From Ulvibacter sp. MAR_2010_11 (lineage in GTDB: Bacteria; Bacteroidota; Bacteroidia; Flavobacteriales; Flavobacteriaceae): a stretch of DNA of 64,000 nt. Under the pieces are notes generated by a model. That model searched no databases. It was not told the DNA's origin and worked only from the letters and a program-made list of their open reading frames with translations. The DNA lies in assembly GCF_002813135.1 (NCBI RefSeq), contig NZ_PHTY01000001.1, positions 305,501 to 369,500 on the forward strand. Direction: 5' to 3'. Shown here in pieces: positions 17,926 to 26,253 of the stretch (the stretch's first letter is position 1; the number at the start of each line of letters is the position of its first letter). Made by a program: the position numbers and the translations under genes.

Positions 17926-18984
17926 ATGAAAAAATTAAAGCTCCTTATTTTGATTACCCTTATCCTTGCAAATTTTTCTTGCGAGAAAGAAGAAGAAACC
18001 AGTGAACCGGAAATAGAAGTAAATGAGACCTCTATTATTCCGGCATCCACTTCAGGAAGACCAAATAACTATTTAGGCTGTATAGAAATTTCCAGTAGGA
18101 TAACTACCATTGAAGTTTGGGATCACGGGCAAATTGATGGCGATATTATTTCCATTATTGCCAATGGCAACACCATTATCAATCAAGAAGTATTAGATGG
18201 ACCCAGCAATCCTATTACCGTGGACTACGACTTTACTAATAATGGCTTCAATTATATTACGTTGTTTGCTCATAATCTGGGAGATATACCGCCAAATACT
18301 TGTACTATAGCAATAAATGGGGTTCAATTTGTTTTAGAAGCAAATCTGGATGCCAATGGTTCCATCGATGTAATAGTTACCGGATATGGGGTTGACTGTT
18401 CAGATTCCGGAGGTGGCGGTTCAGGTGGTGGAGGCAATGGGAATGATACAGGTGCTCTAATATTTTATGTAAATGAAGACCTTGGTTGTGGCCCAATTAA
18501 TGTAAATCTGGAAGGCGTTGGTAGCAATACCATCACAGGATACTATGGATCAACTCCGGATTGTGGAGCCAGTGGTGGTGCAAATTTTAGCGATCTAGAT
18601 CCCGGAGTCTATTCTTATACAGCCTCATGCTCAGACACAAATTGGTCCGGAACCGTAACAATTGAGGCTGATACATGTTTGAAACAACTTTTACTTCCGG
18701 GCTCCGGTGGTGGTGGGGGTGGAACTACAGGTGATGTGAAATTTTGGATTAACCAAGACTTTGGTTGTGGAAATATTTCTGTAAACGTATCAGGGGTTGG
18801 AAGTTCAACAATATCAGGATATTTTGGTTCAGCGCCAAGCTGTGATAATTCATCGGCGGGTGGAAACTTTAATGATCTTAACCCGGGGAATTATAACTAT
18901 GATGCTAGTTGCAGTGGATATACCTGGCAGGGTTCTTTCACAATTACTGAAAATCAATGCCTTCAATTTCAATTAACGCTTTAG
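17926..18984 (+). CDS. Lipoprotein with two Cys-rich Gly-linked repeat domains
   Basis: 352 aa from the ATG at 17926, which starts an SPII signal peptide (MKKLKLLILITLILANFSC). An N-terminal beta domain (about 40-165) contains IEVWDHGQIDGDIISIIANG, a pattern seen in Bacteroidota envelope proteins. Two tandem domains of about 75 aa follow, each behind a flexible Gly/Ser linker. Each has the pattern FWxNxDxGCG, GVGSxTIxGYxGSxPxC, GGxFxxLxPGxYxYxAxC, WxGxxTIxxxxCL, with four conserved Cys that could form two disulfides. Function unknown; surface binding or display is plausible. The gene at 20405 encodes the same repeat type. Operator site 2 lies 55 bp upstream. Confidence 0.8.
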   Translation: MKKLKLLILITLILANFSCEKEEETSEPEIEVNETSIIPASTSGRPNNYLGCIEISSRITTIEVWDHGQIDGDIISIIANGNTIINQEVLDGPSNPITVDYDFTNNGFNYITLFAHNLGDIPPNTCTIAINGVQFVLEANLDANGSIDVIVTGYGVDCSDSGGGGSGGGGNGNDTGALIFYVNEDLGCGPINVNLEGVGSNTITGYYGSTPDCGASGGANFSDLDPGVYSYTASCSDTNWSGTVTIEADTCLKQLLLPGSGGGGGGTTGDVKFWINQDFGCGNISVNVSGVGSSTISGYFGSAPSCDNSSAGGNFNDLNPGNYNYDASCSGYTWQGSFTITENQCLQFQLTL

Positions 18985-19020
18985 TTCATTCTTGAACTAA
19001 TTATTAACTAACCAAGTTTA

Positions 19021-19050
19021 TTGAAGCCTCTTTTATAGAGGCTTCTTTAA
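19021..19050 (+). terminator. Terminator after the 17926 lipoprotein gene
   Basis: GAAGCCTC and GAGGCTTC pair around the loop TTTTATA and are followed by TTTAAT. The hairpin begins 39 nt after the stop codon. Moderate T-tract. Confidence 0.65.
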
Positions 19051-19052
19051 TA

Positions 19053-19072
19053 AATACCCCTTACCGGGTATT
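19053..19072. promoter_or_regulatory. Palindromic operator site 3
   Basis: AATACCC-CTTACC-GGGTATT, perfect 7-bp arms, 187 bp upstream of the gene at 19260 and directly after the previous gene's terminator. No T-tract follows, so it is not itself a terminator. Confidence 0.65.
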
Positions 19073-19145
19073 GAATAGCCGCAATAATTACATCAATTTT
19101 ACAGTAGTAGGAACAGATTGTGATTGTAGTTTGTTTGAATAAATT

Positions 19146-19176
19146 TCCCCCTTGGGTGAGGAGCAAAGGGGGGTAT
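19146..19176 (+). repeat. C-rich/G-rich hairpin in the 5' region of the 19260 gene
   Basis: CCCCCTT pairs with AAGGGGG around a loop containing GGGTGAGGAGC, then GTATTTTAAAG follows. It lies 85-115 bp before the ATG. It could be a leader structure or a weak terminator; purpose unknown. Confidence 0.35.
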
Positions 19177-19259
19177 TTTAAAGCCTCAAAGAAGATTATT
19201 ACAATTATAAATTTCAATCCAAATAAGTAAAGAAATTTAACTAACTAAACTTTTAAAAA

Positions 19260-19949
19260 ATGGAAAAAAAATTAACACTACTAACACTTCTATTGACTCT
19301 TTGTTTTTTAACATTCACAACTACCGAAGCATTTTCAGAAGTAGTAGGCGGAAAAAAAGTAGCCATTGGTGTTTCCCAATCTGATGCAGAAATTTGGGTG
19401 AATGGAAGAATGATTGCCAAAGGCAATACAGAAATCAATGTTGAAAGAAATGCTTGTGTAAACATTTCTATACGAAAAGTGGGATACTTAGAAGAACAAC
19501 TTGAAATTTGTAATAACAAGACCTCCATTTGGGAAAAATCAAAGTATTTCGAAATGAAACGAGATGATTCCTATGATGCTTCGATTCAAACAGATATTGC
19601 CAATATCGATATTGAGCTGGTTGTTAATTCGATGGATAAGGAAACCGCATGGAAATTAATTAATCAAATTGTTCTTGGTTATATTGATGTTATTGAAATG
19701 ACCGATAAGGATACGGGATATCTTCGTACTGCTTGGTCCTTAAAGACCTTTCAACAGAATACGGTAAGAACCAGAATTATTGTAAAAGAGTCTTCTTCAA
19801 ACCCCCTGGTCTTTAAAGCTAAACTTATTAGTGAAGCTTCCGGTTCGGCGCTTACTAGTGTGAAAAGTGATGAATTATATAAAGTTTGGGATCGTGTATT
19901 ACGGTCATACTCCGATGTAATTTCCGAATTTCAAGCACGTGTAAAATAA
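19260..19949 (+). CDS. Secreted PEGA-like domain protein
   Basis: 229 aa with a Sec signal peptide (MEKKLTLLTLLLTLCFLTFTTTEAFS). The segment at about 38-80, with AEIWVNGRMIAKGNTEINVE and ISIRKVGYLEEQLEI, has the PEGA beta-sandwich pattern. The C-terminal part (about 105-229) is an alpha/beta domain (DIELVVNSMDKETAWKLINQ..., TRIIVKESSSNPLVFKAKLI) that I do not recognise. It sits in the two-component island and may belong to its regulon through site 3. A strong terminator follows. Confidence 0.65.
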   Translation: MEKKLTLLTLLLTLCFLTFTTTEAFSEVVGGKKVAIGVSQSDAEIWVNGRMIAKGNTEINVERNACVNISIRKVGYLEEQLEICNNKTSIWEKSKYFEMKRDDSYDASIQTDIANIDIELVVNSMDKETAWKLINQIVLGYIDVIEMTDKDTGYLRTAWSLKTFQQNTVRTRIIVKESSSNPLVFKAKLISEASGSALTSVKSDELYKVWDRVLRSYSDVISEFQARVK

Positions 19950-19970
19950 GCCTATTACATTGTTGTAATA

Positions 19971-19999
19971 AAAAGGCTGCCCTTTGGCAGCCTTTTTTT
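19971..19999 (+). terminator. Terminator after the PEGA-like gene
   Basis: GGCTGCC (19975-19981) and GGCAGCC (19986-19992) pair around CTTT and are followed by seven Ts. AAAA on the 5' side extends the stem. Confidence 0.9.
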
Positions 20000-20021
20000 A
20001 ATGAGACCTCTTAGAGGTATA

Positions 20022-20300
20022 TTAATTCTTCGCAGGAAGGTTGGTGTTTTCCTTCGCGTACATCCATATCTGCTCCTCGAAAGTTGCAGGTTGTTCAACA
20101 TTAAACCCTACAATATCTCATTTATTGTTCATCTTGGGTACTATTACCGGATGTACAAATCCGCTGTAAATTGCTTATTACTTTCCATTACTTCAGGGTG
20201 TAACGTTTGATCCACTTTTACACGGTAGCCTTCAACTAAAGCTTCGACTGCTGCAAAATCACCTTCAGTGTTTATTGGTTGTGTCTCCATAAGTAATCCT
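20022..20300 (-). pseudogene. Decayed duplicate of the 3' end of the DPP III gene
   Basis: This segment aligns base by base with 22682-22970, the last about 96 codons of the intact M49 peptidase gene on the same strand. Shared landmarks include TTAATTCTTCG at the stop codon, CATATCTGCTCCTCGAAAG against CACATCTGCTCCTCGAAAG, and the run ending GTTGTGTCTC. There are scattered substitutions and an internal deletion after CAAATCCGCT; the copy is about 10 bp shorter overall, so the frame is broken. The stop codon is retained but there is no start. It is best explained as a relic of a duplication that also copied the neighbouring lipoprotein gene. Confidence 0.85.
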
Positions 20301-20330
20301 TGACAATTGCTTCGCTTTTTCCAGAATTGA

Positions 20331-20350
20331 AATACTTATAAAGGAGTATT
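20331..20350. promoter_or_regulatory. Palindromic operator site 4 (divergent copy)
   Basis: AATACTTATAAAGGAGTATT; the reverse complement AATACTC-CTTTAT-AAGTATT aligns with sites 1-3 and has the same 20-bp length. It ends 54 bp before the ATG at 20405, the same distance as site 2 from its paralogous gene (55 bp). The palindrome extends one further pair (A/T) beyond each end. Confidence 0.55.
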
Positions 20351-20404
20351 TCGAGGGAAATAATTTGTCCCTATCATTGATCTTTAAACATCATCACAAT
20401 ACTT

Positions 20405-21403
20405 ATGAAAAAATTACAACCATTATTTACACTTTTATTACTTACATCCCTTTTTGTTTCTTGTGAAAAAGAGGAGAACGATATCACGGGCTGTACAGAT
20501 CCGTTAAGCTACAGTTACAACTCCGACGCGGTTTCAGACAATGGTAGTTGCCAGTATTATTACGGTGGAAGAGAAAAAGGACAGCTTGATGTTGGTTCTG
20601 AAATTGACATGAATAATGAATTCGATATCTACGTAGATGGTGAATTTGTTGGCCGATTAAGCTTTTATTTCCCCGGCGGATTGGAATGTGGAAACCCAAA
20701 TGCAGTGGGTAGTATCTTTGCCTCCGGCAATCATACTGTTAGAGCTGTAGGTAACGGTGGTAGCCCGGTACGAGAAGGCATCATCAATCTGGAAGCACAA
20801 GATTGTAAGGTAATCCTTGTCGAAAATTTACCACTCATCGGTGGCGGAGGTGGCGGTGGTAATGCCACAGGGGATGCGATCTTTTGGGTAAATAGTGACT
20901 TTGGTTGCGGCCCCATTACAGTAAACCTTTCAGGGGTAGGAAGTACTACGATTAACGGTTTTTTCGGGTCGGCTCCTAATTGTACTGATACCGGTTCGGG
21001 CGGAAATTTTAATAATCTAAACCCGGGTGTATATAGTTTTACAGCTTCCTGTTCCAGTCAGAATTGGTCCGGATCTATCACCATTACAGAAAACGGATGC
21101 CTGCGACAAGAACTAACCAGCTCCGGAGGCGGAGGTGGTGGAAGTAATACAGGAGATGTAATCTTCTGGACTAACACCGATTTGGGTTGCGGTCCTATTT
21201 CAGTAACAGTTTCGGGTGTGGGCGGCTCGACCATAACCGGGTATTATGGAAGTACACCAAATTGTTCTAATTCCAGTGCCGGCGGTAATTTTAATAACCT
21301 AGCCGTTGGAAATTACTCTTTTACAGCCAACTGCAATGGCTATAACTGGAGTGGTAATTTTACGGTGTCTGAAGACGTATGTCTTACTTACCAGCTTTAC
21401 TAA
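20405..21403 (+). CDS. Lipoprotein with Cys-rich Gly-linked repeat domains, paralogue of 17926
   Basis: 332 aa SPII lipoprotein (lipobox LFVSC). After the lipobox comes a GCTDPLSYSYNSDAVSDNGSC motif, a short Cys-bounded unit seen in many Bacteroidota surface proteins. A beta-rich domain follows (about 57-145: FDIYVDGEFVGRL, NHTVRAVGNGG). Two repeats of about 75 aa then follow, separated by GGGGGG-type linkers, each with GCGPI, PxC, AxC and CLxxxL. The repeats are clearly homologous to those at 17926, while the N-terminal domain differs. Operator site 4 lies 54 bp upstream. Function unknown. Confidence 0.8.
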   Translation: MKKLQPLFTLLLLTSLFVSCEKEENDITGCTDPLSYSYNSDAVSDNGSCQYYYGGREKGQLDVGSEIDMNNEFDIYVDGEFVGRLSFYFPGGLECGNPNAVGSIFASGNHTVRAVGNGGSPVREGIINLEAQDCKVILVENLPLIGGGGGGGNATGDAIFWVNSDFGCGPITVNLSGVGSTTINGFFGSAPNCTDTGSGGNFNNLNPGVYSFTASCSSQNWSGSITITENGCLRQELTSSGGGGGGSNTGDVIFWTNTDLGCGPISVTVSGVGGSTITGYYGSTPNCSNSSAGGNFNNLAVGNYSFTANCNGYNWSGNFTVSEDVCLTYQLY

Positions 21404-21435
21404 AATAAAAATCAAATAAAATTTATAAAACAATT

Positions 21436-22611
21436 ATGAAAAAAAATATAATAGTAACCATAGTATGCTGTCTACTACTCGTTGCATGTTCAAAGGATGG
21501 CGGAAATGATAATCCTTCAGAAACCTTGCAGTATGTATTCTCCGGGACCATGAGTACCCCGGATATAAGCAACCCGTTTGAAGGAATAATTACTATTGAA
21601 ACGAACGGTACTTTCAAGCTGGAATCTGTTTCAGGTACTATTAGAGGGAGTGCTCAAAGTGAAGATTCGGAATATGAAATTTCTGTGACTTCCAGTGACG
21701 GACTTTTTGAAGGCACTACTAATTTTTCAGGATCTTTAAATACTGCTTCCGAAAATTTTTCGTTCAGTGGAACCTATAAAGACGGAAAGCCGTTATCCGC
21801 AGGGGGTTCAATTATACCTGTTGTAGAAACAGCTCCGGACGGCGGATATTCAGAATTGAACAAATCGACCGTACTATTTTCTCACAATGAAAGCTGTGTG
21901 GCTTCAGTAACAATCAACGGTATTACTTTAAGCCCGTTAAATCAGCACTATTATGACGACGCTTTATGTGCCGCCTTCTATTCACAGTATTTGAGTATTC
22001 CTACCAACGCAGATAATGAAACATCTGAGGTGTTTTGTAATACCATTCGAATCTTAGACCTTAATGGGGAATATATTACTGTTGTAGATTGTTCATCGGC
22101 TAAATTTGTTTTAAACAAGAACACTAATTATACTTATACGGTCAATTGGGAAAACGGAGAAGTAACAACCGGAGAATTTACTTCTCTTGGTGGTGGACAA
22201 AATTTAGCTATCTGTATAGAAAATGACGGTCCGGAATGTGGTGGCCAAGGAGGAAATACCGGAGAAGGCACTTACACTTTTGAATCTTTAGGCACGTTTA
22301 CCGGACAGACATCATGCGACACTGAAGGCACATTGACCATTAGTAATGTTGGGATAACATTGAGTGTATATTGGACTAATGTTTCCGGGGACTTCAATTT
22401 TACTCCTGAATATTTTCAAACCAACAACTGTAATGATTGTCCAATTGTAATTGTTTACGATGGCACAACTGATAAAACCTATGTATCGGAAAGTGGGTCA
22501 GGGACATGGAATGGCAATGACTTTTCCTTTAATGCCTCCATGCGTCTTGCTGAGGGCACTGAACTGGTAGGACCTAACTACAACCTCAACGGCAGCCTTA
22601 ATTGCGAATAG
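21436..22611 (+). CDS. Lipoprotein of unknown function in the two-component island
   Basis: 391 aa with an SPII signal peptide (lipobox LLVAC, then SKDGGNDNPS). The mature protein is beta-rich. An N-terminal region (about 30-120) with FSGTMSTPDISNPFEGIITIETNG looks like a small sandwich. The middle region has several Cys (NESCVASVTING, DDALCAAFYSQY, VVDCSSAKF), and a C-terminal unit begins at about 275 (GTYTFESLGTFTGQTSCD). No enzymatic motif is visible. It starts 32 nt after the 20405 lipoprotein gene and is probably cotranscribed with it. Confidence 0.65.
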   Translation: MKKNIIVTIVCCLLLVACSKDGGNDNPSETLQYVFSGTMSTPDISNPFEGIITIETNGTFKLESVSGTIRGSAQSEDSEYEISVTSSDGLFEGTTNFSGSLNTASENFSFSGTYKDGKPLSAGGSIIPVVETAPDGGYSELNKSTVLFSHNESCVASVTINGITLSPLNQHYYDDALCAAFYSQYLSIPTNADNETSEVFCNTIRILDLNGEYITVVDCSSAKFVLNKNTNYTYTVNWENGEVTTGEFTSLGGGQNLAICIENDGPECGGQGGNTGEGTYTFESLGTFTGQTSCDTEGTLTISNVGITLSVYWTNVSGDFNFTPEYFQTNNCNDCPIVIVYDGTTDKTYVSESGSGTWNGNDFSFNASMRLAEGTELVGPNYNLNGSLNCE

Positions 22612-22627
22612 TTATTTGAACGCCAAT

Positions 22628-22662
22628 AAAAAAGGCAGACCGTAACCGGTCTGCCTTTTTTT
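22628..22662. terminator. Bidirectional terminator between the lipoprotein and DPP III genes
   Basis: GGCAGACC (22634-22641) pairs with GGTCTGCC (22648-22655). T-runs follow on both strands: seven Ts on plus, and the complement of AAAAAA at 22628-22633 on minus. It serves the two convergent genes. Confidence 0.9.
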
Positions 22663-22681
22663 ATTAGAGCTATTTACTTAG

Positions 22682-24721
22682 TTAATTCTTCGTAGGAAGA
22701 TTGCTGTATTCCTTCGCGTACATCAACATCTGCTCCTCGAAAGTTGCAGGTTGTTCAACTGTAAAACCTACAATATCTCCTTCGTCGTTCATCTTTGGCA
22801 CTAGCAACGGATTTACAAATCCGCTATAAGGTGCAGCTGTAAATTGCTTGTTGCGTTCCAATACTTCAGCATGTAAAGCTTGATCTACTTTTACGCCGTA
22901 ACCTTCAACCAAAGCTTCTACTGCTGCATAATCACCTTCCGATTTAATACGTTGTGTCTCACGTAGTAATTGTCCGAATAATTCATGTAATTTATCGTAA
23001 TCGTTGATGTTGTAATAGGTTTTTCCATCACGCGTAATTTTTTCAATTACATTGTCTGCTTTGCCTTTTTCAAAAGCCCAGGCAGAAACCCATTGACGGT
23101 TACGCATGTGCGATTCTTCAACATTATCACCTAAATTCAAACGAATTAATTGAGTCATCAATCCATTTCGGATATAGCCATCATACGCAGCCATTCCCAC
23201 TTTTTTCCAGTCGTCAACCAAACCTAATTCCTGTAATTTCGGGTTGTATAAATAGTACAATCCAACAAGATCGGCACGTCCTTCTTCCAAAGTGGACGCA
23301 TACGTCTTTAATGTTTCTTTGGTTTCACCAACACCCGGATTTAATTGTCCCGATGCATGACCTATTACTTCATGTAAGGCGGTATGTAACTTGTCTCCTA
23401 TCTGACCGTATTTTTCTTCCAGAGCCAATTCTTCTTCGTCGTGAACAAATTCCTTTAAACGACCTGAGCTCGCAGCATTGTTGTAGGCTTCGATAATGTT
23501 TCCAAGAGAAACCGACTTACTTCCAACCGCTGCACGAATCCAGTTTGCGTTTGGCAGGTTTACTCCAATTGGAGTACTTGGAGAAGCATCTCCCGCCTCA
23601 CCGGCAACATGTACCACCTTGTAAGTAACGCCTACAACAGTGTCTTTTTTGTGTTCTTCCATCAAAGGTGAGTTGTCTTCAAACCACTGCGCATTTTCAG
23701 ACAATACTGCCATTTTTTGTGACATATCGAAATCCTTTATCTGTACAATTGTTTCGTAAGAACCTCTGTATCCCAGCGGGTCGTTATACACTTCGATAAA
23801 ACTATTGATATAATCTATATTTCCTTCGGTAGCTGAAGTCCACGCAACATTATAATCGTCCCAGGTTTGAAGATCTCCTGTTTTGTAATATTGAATTAAC
23901 AAGCCCAAAGCATCTCCTTGCGCCTGATTTTCAGCAACACCTTTTGCCTTTTCCAACCACTCCACGATCTTATCGATAGCGGCACCATATAATCCTCCCG
24001 ATTTATAAACACGTTCTTTCAACACGCCGTTCTCTTTTACCAATTGAGAATTAAGTCCGTAAGAAAGTGGCTTTTCAGGGTTTGGTGACTTCTTGTTTGC
24101 ATAAAAAGTTTCCACATCCTTATTGGTCACATCAGGTCCGTAGAAATTCACGGCAGATTGTGCCACATTGTCTATTCCTTTCGCCTGATTTACCTTCTTC
24201 ATATCGGCGTCATTAAAAATTACGTCGAAAGCTTCTCCTTCAAGAACAGTGCTTGTTTCAGTTAATAAAGTCTTCAAATAGTCTGAAGAAAATTCGGGTT
24301 TTAGTTTGTCATTCGAATAATGATGGTGAATTCCGTTAGAGAACCACACTCGTTTCAAATAGGTTTCAAAATTTTTCCAGTCGGTTGTGGTTTTATCCCC
24401 TTGATACGAAGTATAAACATTCTCCAGTGCCTTCCTGATGGTCAAGTTATGACGATAATTCTGGTCCCACATAATGTCTCTTCCGGCCAAACCTGCTTGA
24501 GTAAGGTAATACACCAGTTTTTGTTCTTTCAAAGTAAGGTTATCCCAACTCGGAATTTGATATCGTAAAATTTTAACATCGGCAAACTGAGTCACGTTAT
24601 AATCAAACTCGGCAGCTTCTACGTTAGCAACATCTTGAGTGTCTTTTTTATTCTTATCATCTGCACAAGACATAAAAAGTAACCCACTCATAGCCACAGC
24701 TATAAAAAAAGTATTCTTCAT
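22682..24721 (-). CDS. Dipeptidyl-peptidase III (M49), lipoprotein
   Basis: 679 aa zinc metallopeptidase removing dipeptides from the N-terminus of peptides. The M49 zinc motif HEVIGH (HExxGH) is present in LHTALHEVIGHASGQ, and the third ligand motif appears as EEGRADLVGLYYL. Unlike the classical cytosolic DPP III it has an SPII signal peptide (MKNTFFIAVAMSGLLFMSC), so it is envelope-anchored, as in other Bacteroidota M49 proteins. A TACATTTG -7 element lies 24 bp upstream of the start. The 3' end of this gene also exists as a decayed copy at 20022-20300. Confidence 0.92.
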   Translation of the reverse strand: MKNTFFIAVAMSGLLFMSCADDKNKKDTQDVANVEAAEFDYNVTQFADVKILRYQIPSWDNLTLKEQKLVYYLTQAGLAGRDIMWDQNYRHNLTIRKALENVYTSYQGDKTTTDWKNFETYLKRVWFSNGIHHHYSNDKLKPEFSSDYLKTLLTETSTVLEGEAFDVIFNDADMKKVNQAKGIDNVAQSAVNFYGPDVTNKDVETFYANKKSPNPEKPLSYGLNSQLVKENGVLKERVYKSGGLYGAAIDKIVEWLEKAKGVAENQAQGDALGLLIQYYKTGDLQTWDDYNVAWTSATEGNIDYINSFIEVYNDPLGYRGSYETIVQIKDFDMSQKMAVLSENAQWFEDNSPLMEEHKKDTVVGVTYKVVHVAGEAGDASPSTPIGVNLPNANWIRAAVGSKSVSLGNIIEAYNNAASSGRLKEFVHDEEELALEEKYGQIGDKLHTALHEVIGHASGQLNPGVGETKETLKTYASTLEEGRADLVGLYYLYNPKLQELGLVDDWKKVGMAAYDGYIRNGLMTQLIRLNLGDNVEESHMRNRQWVSAWAFEKGKADNVIEKITRDGKTYYNINDYDKLHELFGQLLRETQRIKSEGDYAAVEALVEGYGVKVDQALHAEVLERNKQFTAAPYSGFVNPLLVPKMNDEGDIVGFTVEQPATFEEQMLMYAKEYSNLPTKN

Positions 24722-24744
24722 TTTTAAGTTTTATTGGTTTTCAG

Positions 24745-24752
24745 CAAATGTA
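24745..24752 (-). promoter_or_regulatory. -7 element of the DPP III gene
   Basis: On the minus strand TACATTTG matches TAnnTTTG, 24 bp before the ATG. No TTTG element is found at the expected distance upstream. Confidence 0.45.
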
Positions 24753-24813
24753 ACAAAATATTAAATGTTAAAAATGATTATCTTAGCACAAATAACCAAC
24801 AACAGCTATCCCT

Positions 24814-25878
24814 ATGAAAATCTTAAAATATCTTTTGTTTCTAATCCTCATCGCCATAATTGGCGGAGCCATCTATTTTGGTACAAAGGATGGTAGTTTC
24901 GATGCTTCTGAAAGTAAAGTCATGGATGCTCCGGCTCCTGTAATCTTCAATAACATTAAGGATTATAAAAATTGGCAGGAATGGGGTCCATGGATGAAGA
25001 TTGATTCGGCTATTGTTATTAATTATGCTGAAAAAACCGAAGGCGAAGGCGCTTCCTACTCCTGGAGTAGTGACCATATGGAAGTAGGAAACGGTTCCAT
25101 GAAAACGATACGTGTTATTCCGAATAAAGAAATAGATCAGAAAATAACTTTTAACACCCCGATTGGCGATAGCGAAAGCGATGTTTACTGGCGTTTTGAA
25201 GAAACCGAAACCCCCGGTCAAACTAAGGTTACCTGGGGTATGAAGGGAGAACAGTCTTTTATGGAAAAGGTATTTATGGCATTTCAGGAGGACGATATGG
25301 AAACCGGAATAAAGCAAATGTTTCAACAAGGCCTAAATGATATTGATGCCGTTGTAAAAGCCGAAATGGAAAGCTTTACAATCAATGTGGATGGTGTCAC
25401 ACAATACGGAGGTGGTTATTATATGTACAATACAACCGCTTCGAAGATGAATGAGATTGGTGAAAAAATGGGTTCCATGATGGGACAGGTTGCCGGATAT
25501 ATGGATGAAAATAAATTGAATATGGCAGGGATGCCATTCACCATCTACAATCAGATAGATGAAGCCAACGGTACTGTAATTTTTACAGCAGCAATTCCTG
25601 TAAAAGAAAGAGTAATTACACCTTCCGGAAGTCCGGTGCTATGTGGTTTTATGGAACCAACTACAACACTTAAAACAACTTTAAAGGGTAAATACGACCA
25701 TCTTTCAAAGGCGTATGAAAAAGCAAAGATGTACCTGGCTGAAAACAATTTACAGGCAGATCTAAATGCAAATATGTTCGAAGTATATTCAACCGATCCG
25801 GGAGAAGTTCCGAATCCGGCCGATTGGGTGACCGAGATATACATCCCTATTATACCTCCAGTGAATCCTGAAAATTAA
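24814..25878 (+). CDS. SRPBCC domain plus GyrI-like effector-binding domain, membrane-anchored
   Basis: 354 aa. An N-terminal hydrophobic helix (5-22) anchors or exports the protein. A polyketide-cyclase/SRPBCC domain (about 32-165) begins VMDAPAPVIFNNIKDYKNWQEWGPW. A GyrI/AraC-type ligand-binding domain (about 190-350) contains MPFTIYNQIDEANGTVIFTAAIPV and KGKYDHLSKAYEKAKMYL. Both folds bind small hydrophobic or amphipathic molecules, so a ligand-carrying role is likely; the ligand is unknown. The crcB start codon follows 3 nt after the stop. Confidence 0.8.
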   Translation: MKILKYLLFLILIAIIGGAIYFGTKDGSFDASESKVMDAPAPVIFNNIKDYKNWQEWGPWMKIDSAIVINYAEKTEGEGASYSWSSDHMEVGNGSMKTIRVIPNKEIDQKITFNTPIGDSESDVYWRFEETETPGQTKVTWGMKGEQSFMEKVFMAFQEDDMETGIKQMFQQGLNDIDAVVKAEMESFTINVDGVTQYGGGYYMYNTTASKMNEIGEKMGSMMGQVAGYMDENKLNMAGMPFTIYNQIDEANGTVIFTAAIPVKERVITPSGSPVLCGFMEPTTTLKTTLKGKYDHLSKAYEKAKMYLAENNLQADLNANMFEVYSTDPGEVPNPADWVTEIYIPIIPPVNPEN

Positions 25879-25881
25879 TTG

Positions 25882-26253
25882 ATGAAACAGTTGCTTTTGG
25901 TTTTTTTGGGTGGCGGACTGGGAAGTTCCCTCCGCTATGCAATGAGCAATTATTTAAACAGCACCCAAAACGGATTCCCATACGGAACTTTTGCAGTGAA
26001 CATTATTGGAAGTTTGCTAATTGGAATTATTTTAGGCTTGGCACTTAAAACCAATGCCATTTCCCAAAATACCATGGTATTTCTTGCAACCGGTTTTTGT
26101 GGAGGCTTTACTACGTTTTCGGCATTTGCCTATGAAAATCATCTCTTCTTAAAATCGGGAGATTTTATGTCTTTTGCTTTGTATACCCTTGCAAGTTTTG
26201 TAGTTGGCTTTGCAGCTGTCTTTTTTGGGATGTGGGTTGTGAAATTTTTTTAA
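25882..26253 (+). CDS. crcB: Fluoride ion channel CrcB/Fluc
   Basis: 123 aa with four TM helices. Diagnostic residues are visible: GGGLGSSLRYAMS at the N-terminus, PYGTFAVNIIGSLLIG with the pore Asn, and GFCGGFTTFSAFAYE with the Na+/F- coordinating region and Phe box. It exports fluoride passively as an antiparallel dimer. I start at the ATG 25882 rather than the preceding TTG. No fluoride riboswitch is visible; the gene is the second of a pair with the SRPBCC protein. It overlaps the convergent DUF1684 gene by 4 nt. Confidence 0.93.
   Translation: MKQLLLVFLGGGLGSSLRYAMSNYLNSTQNGFPYGTFAVNIIGSLLIGIILGLALKTNAISQNTMVFLATGFCGGFTTFSAFAYENHLFLKSGDFMSFALYTLASFVVGFAAVFFGMWVVKFF

Noticed and set aside
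20001-20210. 69-codon plus-strand frame in the DPP III relic
   Set aside because: It is antisense to a decayed coding segment and resembles no protein.
19971-22662. Composite transposon or genomic island bounded by the duplicated DPP III end
   Set aside because: No transposase, integrase or terminal inverted repeats were found; a tandem duplication explains the repeat.
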